Of a stretch of DNA of 64,000 nucleotides, positions 24,642 through 31,773 are shown one piece after another (position 1 is the stretch's first letter; each line of letters opens with the position of its first letter). Under the pieces are notes generated by a model. It was not told the DNA's origin. It did not search any database and saw only the letters and a list, made by a program, of their open reading frames with translations. Position numbers and translations under genes: made by a program. Origin of the DNA: JACCWP01 sp963785115 (GTDB lineage Bacteria; Actinomycetota; Actinomycetes; Propionibacteriales; Nocardioidaceae); the NCBI GenBank assembly GCA_963785115.1, contig CAWATY010000009.1, forward strand, positions 1-64,000. The letters are read 5' to 3'.

Positions 24642-25319
24642 TCAGCCGGGGTTGACGGGTGCGATCTTCACCTGCAGCTCGACGTTGCGGCAGTCGCCCG
24701 CGAGCTCGCGCAGTCGTTGCTTCTCGGGCCGGTCGACCTTCAGCGACCAGCGGGTCTTCACCACGACCCACTCCCGGACGTAGCGGCAGACGGAGAACTC
24801 CGGCAGCCACTCGGCGACGTCCTGGTCGCCCTTGGCCTGGTTGACGTTGTCGGTCACCGCGACCAGCGACCGGCGCTCGAACAGGTCGTTGGCGTAGCGG
24901 CGGCGGGTGTCCTCGTCCCAGCCCCGCGCGCCGGAGTCCCACGCCTCGGCCAGCGGCACCATGTGGTCGATGTCGACGTCGCCGGGGGCGGTCCACTCCA
25001 CCTCGTCGTAATAGGAGAACCATCGGCCGGCGGTCACGGCACAGTTGCCGCCCTCGGTGGGCTCCAGCGACTCGTCGACGAGCACTTCCTCCCGGGTGTC
25101 CAGGCAGTCGCTGTCGGCGTCGACCCAGTGGTCGAACAGGTCGCGGTCGTAGCCCTCGCGGCGCTCGCGCCGCACGTCGAGCTGCGCCACCGCATCGCGC
25201 AGCCGTACGGTCACGCGCTGGTCGTGGTCGGTCGGGGGCTGGGCCGCGGTCGTCGGGGGAGGTGCGAGGAGCAGCAGCGTCACCGCGGTGACGCAGGCGA
25301 GGCAGCCGGTGCGCAGCAC
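24642..25319 (-). CDS. Secreted HNH-type nuclease (DUF1524/GmrSD-like)
   Basis: This 225-aa protein has a signal peptide (CLACVTAVTLLLLAPPPTTA, cleavage after TAA). The nuclease core is VDIDHMVPLAEAWDSG, the D-H-x-V-P-L-A metal motif of secreted DUF1524 proteins, followed by DLFERRSLVAVTDNVNQAKG and the DVAEWLP block that completes the His-Asn-type site. Cys residues (DCLDT, GNCAVT, VCRYV, GDCRN) fit two disulfides. These enzymes cut DNA outside the cell for nutrient use or competition. The start is GTG. The two lipoprotein genes follow on the same strand. Confidence 0.85.
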   Translation of the reverse strand: MLRTGCLACVTAVTLLLLAPPPTTAAQPPTDHDQRVTVRLRDAVAQLDVRRERREGYDRDLFDHWVDADSDCLDTREEVLVDESLEPTEGGNCAVTAGRWFSYYDEVEWTAPGDVDIDHMVPLAEAWDSGARGWDEDTRRRYANDLFERRSLVAVTDNVNQAKGDQDVAEWLPEFSVCRYVREWVVVKTRWSLKVDRPEKQRLRELAGDCRNVELQVKIAPVNPG

Positions 25320-25381
25320 CCGTTACGTGTACCACGCCGACGCGCCCCGGTCGCTGAAATCGAGGGACCCGTCAGATGAAC

Positions 25382-26254
25382 TCAGGGCAGCGTCAGGATC
25401 TCGGCGCCGGAGTCGGTCACCAGCAGGGTGTGCTCGAACTGCGCGCTGCGCGACTTGTCCTTGGTGGTGACCGTCCAGTTGTCGTCCCACAGGTCCCACT
25501 CGTACGTGCCCAGCGTCAGCATCGGCTCGACCGTGAACGTCATGCCTCGCTCGATGACGGTGTCGAAGCGCGGCTCGTCGTAGTGCGGGATCACCAGTCC
25601 GGAGTGGAACTCGGTGCCGACCCCGTGGCCGGTGAAGTCGCGCACGACGCCGTAGCCGAAGCGCTTGGCGTACGACTCGATGACGCGGCCGACGACGTTG
25701 ACCTGGCGACCCGGCTTGACCGCGCGGATGCCGCGCATCATCGCCTCGTGGGTGCGCTCTACCAACAGTCGTGACTGCTCGTCGACGACGCCGACCAGGT
25801 AGGTGCGGTTGGTGTCGCCGTGTGCCCCCACGCCGTCGAGGGTGAGGTAGGCAGTGATGTCGACGTTGACGATGTCGCCGTCCGCGAGCGGGCGGGCGTC
25901 GGGGATGCCGTGGCAGATGACCTCGTTGACGCTCGTGCACACCGACTTCGGGAAGCCCTTGTAGCCGAGCGTGGACGGGTATGCGCCGTGGTCGAGCAGG
26001 AACTCGTGGCCGACCCGGTCCAGGTCGTCGGCGGTCACCCCGGGGGCGACGACCTCGTCGATGGCGTCCAGCGCCTGGGCGGCGATCCGGCTGGCCTGCC
26101 GCATCACGGCGATGACCTCCGGCGGCATGACGTGCGGTCCGTCGTACGGACGCGGCAGCGGGCGGTCGACGTACTCCGGTCGAACGATCGATGCCGGCAC
26201 CGGTCGCCGCGGCGAGATCGTGGCGGGCGACAGCGCGGTGGTGGTGGGGCTCAC
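25382..26254 (-). CDS. map: Methionine aminopeptidase, type Ic with N-terminal extension
   Basis: This 290-aa cobalt/manganese enzyme removes the N-terminal Met from new proteins. The GTG at 26254 keeps the 40-residue extension with the P-x-x-P stretch (ISPRRPVPASIVRPEYV) known in M. tuberculosis MetAP1c. Metal ligands are in order: D in VNVDITAY, D in AHGDTNRTY, H in DFTGHGVGTEF, E in FTVEPML, E in AQFEHTLL. YPSTLGYKGFPKSVCTS and EVICHGIPD are also typical. The gene is divergent from the small gene at 26300. Confidence 0.96.
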   Translation of the reverse strand: MSPTTTALSPATISPRRPVPASIVRPEYVDRPLPRPYDGPHVMPPEVIAVMRQASRIAAQALDAIDEVVAPGVTADDLDRVGHEFLLDHGAYPSTLGYKGFPKSVCTSVNEVICHGIPDARPLADGDIVNVDITAYLTLDGVGAHGDTNRTYLVGVVDEQSRLLVERTHEAMMRGIRAVKPGRQVNVVGRVIESYAKRFGYGVVRDFTGHGVGTEFHSGLVIPHYDEPRFDTVIERGMTFTVEPMLTLGTYEWDLWDDNWTVTTKDKSRSAQFEHTLLVTDSGAEILTLP

Positions 26255-26299
26255 TCGACGAGTGTAGGTACCTGCGACGGGAGCGGGCACGATGAGGAC

Positions 26300-26482
26300 A
26301 TGGCCGAGCGCTGGTACTACTGCCTCAAGCACCACGCCGTCGAGGGAGCGGACGGGTGCGCCGGTCGCCACCGGTTGGGTCCCTACCCGTCGGAGGCCGA
26401 GGCCGCCCGCGCCCTCGACAAGGTCGAGGAGCGCAACGAGGAGTGGGACACCGACCCCAGGTGGAACGACCCGGAGGACTGA
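26300..26482 (+). CDS. Small SPOR-like 60-aa protein
   Basis: The ATG at 26300 with GATGAGGAC upstream opens a 60-aa product, MAERWYYCLKHHAVEGADGC, then GRHRLGPYPSEAEAARALDK and VEERNEEWDTDPRWNDPED. The pattern (WYYC..H.V....C....RLGPY.S..EA..AL....ERNE.WD) is a conserved actinobacterial small protein often labelled sporulation- or SPOR-like; its role is unknown. Two Cys and two His could hold a metal. The gene is divergent from map and convergent with the membrane protein ending at 26490. Confidence 0.82.
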   Translation: MAERWYYCLKHHAVEGADGCAGRHRLGPYPSEAEAARALDKVEERNEEWDTDPRWNDPED

Positions 26483-26489
26483 CGTCGCG

Positions 26490-27593
26490 TCACATGCACA
26501 GGAAGTTCTCCGGCGTGCCCGCCCCCGGCGTGCCGGCGGGCAGGAAGGTCAGTCGTACGCCGCCGTCGTCGGTGTAGACCGCGCGGTCCTCGGCCACCAG
26601 CTCCATCGACCCGTGCCCGGTGAAGGCCTCGCCCGGGGGTGGGTCGTTGAACGGCCGCGGCGCGTTGGTGCCGTCGAACGGCGTGGGCCACGGCACCTCC
26701 CACGTGCGGCCGGCGAACGTCGTCGGGTTGATGCCGCAGTGCCACGTGGTGATCCGGTGGTCGGCGTCGACCTGGCCGAGGGGCATTCGGTCGGTCTGGA
26801 TCAGCAGCGTGACCGTTGAGCCCACCGGGAGCACGGTGCCGCTCGTGGGCCGCAGGCCGACGATCTCGCCGGCGGCGGCATCCGGTCGCCAGACGTCGTG
26901 GGTCCCGATGTTCAGACCGGGCACCGTCGGCGGGTGCTGCGCACTGGGGGAGTGCCAGTAGGGGACGCTCGTCCAGGTCTCCGGCAGTACCTGGACGGAG
27001 TCGAGGATCCAGTCCACGATCTGGTCGGATCCCGAGGCCCTGAACAGCACCCCCTCGGAGGGCACCACGAGCTCACGATCCGTCCGCAGCAGTTCTAGGC
27101 CGTCGAGCTCCGTTGCGTCACTCGCCTTGGCGACCGACCTTCCGTACTGCGTGTGTGAAGACATGAGCTCGAGGGTCGACACGCCGCGCACGTTGATCAG
27201 AGGGCAGGCCACGTTGGCAAAGGACTTGAACTGGACGACGTCGTCCTCGCCCGGCGGGCACGAGCCGGCGGTCGTCCGCCAGCCGTCTGGCACGGCGACA
27301 GCCACCCGACCCCAGCCCACGAGTCGCATCCCGTCGGGCACGACGGGCTCGGTGGCGGGGGCGGGATCGTCAGCGGGGGTGCTGCTGTCGGAGGGCTGCA
27401 GCCACACCAGCGCGCCGACGACGACCACCATCGCGCCCGCGACCACGACGGCTGGCAGCACCCAGCGTGCCCGGCGCGGAGCCGGGCCGCCGATCCGCCG
27501 CTCGTTCAGCCCCGCCAGGACCTCGTCGGTGCCGGGTCCCCGCTCGGCGCGCGTGCTGAGCGTCTCGGTCAGCCGGGTCTCGAGCTCGTTCAT
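26490..27593 (-). CDS. One-pass membrane protein with a PASTA-like repeat; probable sigma-factor partner
   Basis: The ATG at 27593 overlaps the stop of the sigma gene (ATGA), giving 367 aa. There are about 43 cytoplasmic residues (NELETRLTETLSTRAERGPG), one membrane helix (about 44-65) and a long outer part. Around residues 235-280 the stretch VPGLNIGTHDV...GLRPTSGTVLPVGSTVTLLI resembles one PASTA repeat, the module that senses peptidoglycan or beta-lactams. Paired Cys occur near 110, 130 and the C-terminus. The HxxxCxxC zinc motif of classical anti-sigma factors is missing. The cytoplasmic tail is the likely sigma-binding part (inference). Confidence 0.72.
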   Translation of the reverse strand: MNELETRLTETLSTRAERGPGTDEVLAGLNERRIGGPAPRRARWVLPAVVVAGAMVVVVGALVWLQPSDSSTPADDPAPATEPVVPDGMRLVGWGRVAVAVPDGWRTTAGSCPPGEDDVVQFKSFANVACPLINVRGVSTLELMSSHTQYGRSVAKASDATELDGLELLRTDRELVVPSEGVLFRASGSDQIVDWILDSVQVLPETWTSVPYWHSPSAQHPPTVPGLNIGTHDVWRPDAAAGEIVGLRPTSGTVLPVGSTVTLLIQTDRMPLGQVDADHRITTWHCGINPTTFAGRTWEVPWPTPFDGTNAPRPFNDPPPGEAFTGHGSMELVAEDRAVYTDDGGVRLTFLPAGTPGAGTPENFLCM

Positions 27594-28105
27594 CGGGTCC
27601 TCCTGGTGTCCTCGGGCACGTCGCGCAGGTGCGGGCTCTCGCGCAACGCGGCCAGCCCGCGCGTCGCCAGGCTGCGCACGGTGGAGCGCCGACACTTGAG
27701 CGCGGTAGCGATGGCGGCGTCGTCGAGCCCCTCGTAGTGGCGCAGCACCAGCACCGCCCGCTGGCGCTCCGTCACGTCGGCCAGCGCCCGCCACATCGCG
27801 TCGTGCTCGGCGACCGTGTCGACGTCGTGGGCGGGCAGGTCGTCGGGTCGGTCTGTCAGGACCTCGGGCACGCGCCTGCGGCGTACCGACGACAGATGCC
27901 GGTTGACCAGCATCCGTCGCACGTACGCCCGGCGGTCGGTTGCGGCCACGACCCGCGCCCAGTGCCGGTACGCGTCCAGCAGGGTCTCCTGGGCGAGGTC
28001 GCGCGCGGTCTCACGATCGCCGCAGAGCAGGTACGCCACCCGGCCGAGCGCGCCCGCGTACTCGCGGCAGAACCGCTCGTACTCGTCGTCGCCCACCGCT
28101 CCCAC
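27590..28105 (-). CDS. SigE-family ECF RNA polymerase sigma factor (second)
   Basis: This 171-aa protein of the same ECF group as the one at 3904 has region 2 at about 8-75 (EYERFCREYAGALGRVAYLL, RDLAQETLLDAYRHWARV) and region 4 at about 108-160 (VTERQRAVLVLRHYEGLDDA, ALKCRRSTVRSLATRGLAAL). It is translationally coupled to the PASTA-like membrane protein through an ATGA overlap. A signal received at the cell wall could release this sigma factor. Confidence 0.92.
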   Translation of the reverse strand: MGAVGDDEYERFCREYAGALGRVAYLLCGDRETARDLAQETLLDAYRHWARVVAATDRRAYVRRMLVNRHLSSVRRRRVPEVLTDRPDDLPAHDVDTVAEHDAMWRALADVTERQRAVLVLRHYEGLDDAAIATALKCRRSTVRSLATRGLAALRESPHLRDVPEDTRRTR

Positions 28106-28154
28106 ACCCGTCCAGACGCGCCGATCCGCCGTTCCGCTGCAATCTCCTCCGACT

Positions 28155-28196
28155 TGTCACCGCCATATCGCCGTAGACGGCGGTCTGACGGTGACA
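28155..28196. terminator. Long inverted repeat after the MFS gene
   Basis: TGTCACCG (28155-28162) is the exact reverse complement of CGGTGACA (28189-28196), with an inner CCGCC/GGCGG pair possible. It begins 2 bp beyond the MFS stop codon and 50 bp before the sigma gene start on the minus strand. It may end the MFS transcript or act as an operator for the sigma gene. There is no T run. Confidence 0.45.
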
Positions 28197-28198
28197 GG

Positions 28199-29506
28199 TC
28201 AGGGGCCGTTCTGGGCCTCGCGCCGGGCGATCGTGTGCGGGTTGGTGCGGGAGTCGTACTCGCGGAAGTCGCGCATCGCCGCGGCGGCGGCCAGCGTGGC
28301 GGCGACCGCGAGCAGGCCGCCGGAGACGATGGCGCCGCGGATGCCCACGACCGACGCGACCAGCCCGGCCCGCGCGTTGCCGAGGATCGGCCCGGTGGAG
28401 TAGCTGAGCAGCTCGACGCCGGCCAGTCGACCGCGCAGCTCGTCGGGGATGCTGCCGTTCCACACTGCGTCCCGGAAGATCCCGCTCACCATGTCCGCCG
28501 CCCCGGCCGCCACCAGCGCCGCGAGTGCCACCCAGATCGTGGGGGCCAGCCCGACGGTCGCCATCGCCAGCCCGTAGGTCGCCGCGGCAGCTGCGATCGC
28601 CAGCCCGTGCCGGTGCACCCGCGCGGTCCAACCGGAGGTGAGCGACACCAGCAGTGAGCCGACCGCCGGCGCAGCGAAGAGCAGCCCGACCGCCCACGGT
28701 GCGTCCAGGGCCACCGCGAGGAACGGGAAGATTGCCGTGGTCATGCCGAACACCATCGCCATCACGTCGACGGTGTAGGTGCCGAGCAGGTCCTTGCGAC
28801 GCCAGGCGTACGACAACCCCTCGGCGATCGCGCGCAGACCCGCCACGGCGTCGTCGGCCGGCACCGTCACGTGCGCGATCCGTACCAGCAGCAGCAGCGA
28901 GAACACGTACGTGCCCGCGTCGAACGCGTACGCCATCCAGGTGTCGCCGATTGTCAGCAGCAGTCCGGCCAGCGCCGGCCCACCGATCGCGCCCACCTCG
29001 AAGCGAACCGACGCCAGCGCGCTCGCGGCGGTGAGCTGGTCGTGCGCGACGACGTTGGGGATCATCGCGTCCAGCGACGGACGCTGCAGCGAGTCGGCGA
29101 TGGCGAACAGCCCGGCGACGGCGAACAGCACCCACACCCTCGGGTCGGGCAGCAGCGCGTTGATCAGCAGCGTGCCGGACAGCACGAGCATCCCGAGCTC
29201 GCTGGCGACCACCATGTTCTTGCGGTCGCGTGCGTCGGCGAGCGCGCCTCCCCAGAGGCCGAACAGGATCATCGGCACCAGCTCGGCCACCCCGAGCAGC
29301 CCGGCAAGCGCCAGCGAGCCGGTCAGCTCCTTGACCTGGAAGGGCAGCGCGACGTACGTCGTGATGCTGCCGCAGTATGTGACGAGCCCGGACGTCCAGA
29401 TCAGCCGGAAGTCGCGGGACTGGCGCAGCGGCCGGGTGTCGACCCGCCACGAGCTCGGTGGGCCCGTTGGCTGCTCGGGGTGCAGCGCGCCCACGGGATC
29501 GGTCAC
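28199..29506 (-). CDS. Major facilitator superfamily exporter (EntS-like, MFS_3)
   Basis: The GTG at 29506 gives 435 aa with 12 helices. The loop between helices 2 and 3 reads GLWGGALADARDRKN, the MFS A-motif as in enterobactin/drug exporters of the MFS_3 group, and SLQRPSLDAMIPNVVAHDQL, then ALASVRFEVGAIGGPALAG are typical of that branch. It likely exports a siderophore, drug or metabolite; nothing nearby fixes the substrate. It is divergent from the BtuF-like gene, with 36 bp between the two starts. Starts further upstream would run into that gene. Confidence 0.87.
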   Translation of the reverse strand: MTDPVGALHPEQPTGPPSSWRVDTRPLRQSRDFRLIWTSGLVTYCGSITTYVALPFQVKELTGSLALAGLLGVAELVPMILFGLWGGALADARDRKNMVVASELGMLVLSGTLLINALLPDPRVWVLFAVAGLFAIADSLQRPSLDAMIPNVVAHDQLTAASALASVRFEVGAIGGPALAGLLLTIGDTWMAYAFDAGTYVFSLLLLVRIAHVTVPADDAVAGLRAIAEGLSYAWRRKDLLGTYTVDVMAMVFGMTTAIFPFLAVALDAPWAVGLLFAAPAVGSLLVSLTSGWTARVHRHGLAIAAAAATYGLAMATVGLAPTIWVALAALVAAGAADMVSGIFRDAVWNGSIPDELRGRLAGVELLSYSTGPILGNARAGLVASVVGIRGAIVSGGLLAVAATLAAAAAMRDFREYDSRTNPHTIARREAQNGP

Positions 29507-29542
29507 GGGCGCCCAGTCTGCCCCGCGCTGGTGGGGGACAGG

Positions 29543-30262
29543 ATGGGCCCCGTGCAGCGCGTCGTGAGCCTCGTCCCGTCGCTGACCGAGGCGGTGGCGG
29601 AGACCGTGCCCGATGCGCTGGTCGGCGCCACCGACTGGTGCACCCACCCGGCCGGTCTCGACGTCGTCCGCGTGGGAGGGACGAAGAACCCCGACGTCGT
29701 GCGGGTGGTCGCGTTGCGACCGGACCTGGTCGTCGCCAACGCCGAGGAGAACCGCGCCGCCGATCTGGACGTGCTGCGCGCCCAGGGGATCCAGGTGCTG
29801 GTGACCGACATGGAGACGGTGCCGGCGGCGATCGCCCAGCTGCGCGACCTGCTGACTGTGCTCGGAGCTCAGCAGGTGTCATGGCTCGACGCGGCGGAGC
29901 GGGCGTGGGCTTCGCCGTTGACGGGGCGGCGGGTGCGCGCCGTCGTGCCGATCTGGCGGCGGCCGTGGATGGCGCTCGGGCGGGACACCTTCGCCGGTGA
30001 CGTCCTCGCCCGGCTCGGGGTCGACAACGTCCTGGCCGGGCATGCGGAGCGTTACCCGCGGGTCGACGTCGACTCCCTGCCGCCGCACGAGCTGGTGGTG
30101 CTGCCCGACGAGCCGTACGCGTTCGCCGCCCACGACGGTCCGGAGGCGTTCGGCGGGCCGTGCGCGCTGGTGTCCGGGCGGCACCTGACCTGGTACGGGC
30201 CGTCGCTGGTGGAGGCGCGGGGCGTGCTGGCGGCCCAGCTCGCCGCCGCTCTGCCAGGCTGA
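29543..30262 (+). CDS. BtuF-like helical-backbone metal/cobalamin-binding protein without signal peptide
   Basis: This 239-aa protein has the two-lobe type III substrate-binding fold of BtuF: RVVSLVPSLTEAVAE at the start, LVGATDWCTHP, a G-x-x-K-N-P-D turn (VGGTKNPDVVRVVALRPDLV), VANAEENR, and a second lobe with DTFAGDVLARLGVDNVLA. No signal peptide or lipobox precedes RVVSLVPS, so the protein should stay in the cytoplasm, unlike BtuF itself. Such solitary forms are common in actinobacteria and usually labelled cobalamin-binding. No BtuCD genes are adjacent; the B12 transporter at the other end of this window is of ECF type. Confidence 0.78.
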   Translation: MGPVQRVVSLVPSLTEAVAETVPDALVGATDWCTHPAGLDVVRVGGTKNPDVVRVVALRPDLVVANAEENRAADLDVLRAQGIQVLVTDMETVPAAIAQLRDLLTVLGAQQVSWLDAAERAWASPLTGRRVRAVVPIWRRPWMALGRDTFAGDVLARLGVDNVLAGHAERYPRVDVDSLPPHELVVLPDEPYAFAAHDGPEAFGGPCALVSGRHLTWYGPSLVEARGVLAAQLAAALPG

Positions 30263-30266
30263 CCCG

Positions 30267-30563
30267 GTGGCAGACTCCGACGGTCCGGTGCGGGAGGGGG
30301 AGCCCACCGGTCTGCGTCGGGTGGCGCCCTGGCTGGCCTTCGCCGGGCTCACCGTCCTGTTGTGGCTCTATGTCGCGAGCCTGCTGCTGGCGCCCTGGTG
30401 GGGGGTCGGCGTCCTGGTCGTGCTGTGGGTGCTGCTGCTCGCGCTCACGGTGTGGTGGGCGCGTACCCGTCCGCTCGCCACCCTCGTCGTGCCCGTGCTC
30501 GGGGTGGCGCTCTGGGTGGGCGTGATCTCGGCGGGTGAGGCCTGGTTCGGGTGGACGGCGTGA
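30267..30563 (+). CDS. Small membrane protein, three helices
   Basis: The GTG at 30267 is 4 bp after the BtuF-like stop. The 98-aa product has a polar N-terminus and three close membrane helices (LAFAGLTVLLWLYVASLLLA, VGVLVVLWVLLLALTVWWA, LATLVVPVLGVALWVGVISA). It is rich in Trp and Leu with no charged residue inside the helices. Function unknown; probable co-transcription with the BtuF-like gene. Confidence 0.7.
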   Translation: MADSDGPVREGEPTGLRRVAPWLAFAGLTVLLWLYVASLLLAPWWGVGVLVVLWVLLLALTVWWARTRPLATLVVPVLGVALWVGVISAGEAWFGWTA

Positions 30564-30588
30564 CTCGCTGGGTCTGGCGTGGTGACGC

Positions 30589-30640
30589 GTGTGCGCAGAT
30601 CCGGCACTCGCGGGTGGTTCCGTGGTTGATTCGCGCACAC
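30589..30640. terminator. Inverted repeat between convergent genes
   Basis: GTGTGCGC (30589-30596) and GCGCACAC (30633-30640) are exact complements around a 36-nt loop. They lie in the 93-bp gap between the small membrane protein and panB, which converge here. It may be a two-way terminator; the loop is longer than usual. Confidence 0.4.
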
Positions 30641-30656
30641 TCGCCGGTGGAGCGCC

Positions 30657-31523
30657 TCAGAAGGTGTGCTCCGGCGCCGGGAAGGTGCCGTCGGCGACCT
30701 CGGCGGCGAACGTCTGCGCCGCGCCGAGCAGCTCGCCGTGCAGGTCGGCGTACTGCTTGACGAACCTCGGCAGCCGCCCGGTACGCAACCCGGCCATGTC
30801 CTGCCACACCAGCACCTGCGCGTTGCAGTCCGGACCGGCGCCGATGCCGATCGTCGGGATCGACAGCTTGGCCGTCACCTGTGCGGCGACGTCGCCGGGC
30901 ACCATCTCCATGACGACCGCGAACGCGCCGGCGTCCTGCAGCGCGCTCGCCTCCTCCAGCACCTGGGCGGCCGCATCGCCGCGGCCCTGCACCCGGTAGC
31001 CGCCGAGGCTGTGCTCGGCCTGCGGGGTGAAGCCGATGTGCGCCATCACCGGGATGCCCGCGTCGGTCAGCAGGCGTACCTGCGACACCATCGCCAGCCC
31101 GCCCTCGAGCTTGACGGCGTGCGCGCCGGACTCCTTCATGAAGCGCACGGAGGTGTCGAACGCCTGCTCCGGTGAGCGCTGGTACGAGCCGAACGGCAGG
31201 TCGGCGACCACGAGTGCCCGGGTCACCGACCGGGTCACCGCGCGTACCAGCGGCAGCAGCTCGTCGACGGTGACCGGCAGCGAGGTCTCGTTGCCGTAGA
31301 CGTTGTTGCTGGCCGAGTCGCCGACCAGCAGCACCGGGATGCCGGCTTCGTCGAAGGTCGCCGCGGCGTACTGGTCGTAGGCGGTGAGCATCGGCCAGCG
31401 GTGGCCCTCCTGCTTCCACTGCTGCAGGTGGTGCACGCGTACCCGACGAGGCGACGTCGCGGTCGGGGCTGCCGGGGCGGCACCGCCGTAGGGGGCCGGC
31501 TCCTCCGGAGGGGTCTGGGTCAT
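30657..31523 (-). CDS. panB: 3-methyl-2-oxobutanoate hydroxymethyltransferase
   Basis: This 288-aa enzyme is the first step of pantothenate (vitamin B5) synthesis, adding a one-carbon unit from methylene-tetrahydrofolate to ketoisovalerate. After a 28-residue Pro/Ala-rich leader come MLTAYDQYAAATFDEAGIPV, VGDSASNNVYGN (Mg2+ site), VADLPFGSY, AVKLEGG, MAHIGFTPQ with the catalytic region, and IPTIGIGAGPDCNAQVLVWQ, then DMAG, all conserved in PanB. The ATG at 31523 is preferred because GGGAGA lies 5 bases upstream; the GTG at 31526 is too close to it. panC and panD are not in the window. Confidence 0.96.
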   Translation of the reverse strand: MTQTPPEEPAPYGGAAPAAPTATSPRRVRVHHLQQWKQEGHRWPMLTAYDQYAAATFDEAGIPVLLVGDSASNNVYGNETSLPVTVDELLPLVRAVTRSVTRALVVADLPFGSYQRSPEQAFDTSVRFMKESGAHAVKLEGGLAMVSQVRLLTDAGIPVMAHIGFTPQAEHSLGGYRVQGRGDAAAQVLEEASALQDAGAFAVVMEMVPGDVAAQVTAKLSIPTIGIGAGPDCNAQVLVWQDMAGLRTGRLPRFVKQYADLHGELLGAAQTFAAEVADGTFPAPEHTF

Positions 31524-31641
31524 CACGGTCTCCCGATCTCGAGGCTCCGACGCTGGAGTCCCCGGACACCGTCAGCGTGGCACGCGTGTCGGCGCGGAGG
31601 GAGGTCCGTCGGCTGTCTGCTCCGTCACGTCGCGACCCCAG

Positions 31642-31773
31642 GCGCGGATCGTGCAACCACCAGCCACGGATCGTGCAGCCAAAGGCCACGGATCGCGCAA
31701 CCAAACGCCACGGATCGCGCAACCAAAGGGCGCGGATCGCGCCGCCGAAGGGCGCGGATGGTGCTAGCTGGGG
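31642..31773 (+). repeat. Six tandem 22-bp repeats overlapping the nadE stop codon
   Basis: The unit SCRCGGATCGYGCAACCAAAGG repeats six times with no spacer (31642, 31664, 31686, 31708, 31730, 31752), the middle units being nearly identical and the outer ones drifting. The last unit contains the nadE stop codon (CTA at 31764-31766). The array fills most of the 240-bp nadE-panB spacer. The period is two DNA turns, which would place any bound protein on one face of the helix. Confidence 0.92.

Noticed and set aside
25820..26482. A 220-codon plus-strand opening ahead of the SPOR-like gene
   Set aside because: Only the last 60 codons, starting at ATG 26300, look like a protein; the earlier part is antisense to map.
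31642..31773. CRISPR array
   Set aside because: Repeats are 22 bp and directly joined, without unique spacers, and no cas gene is near.
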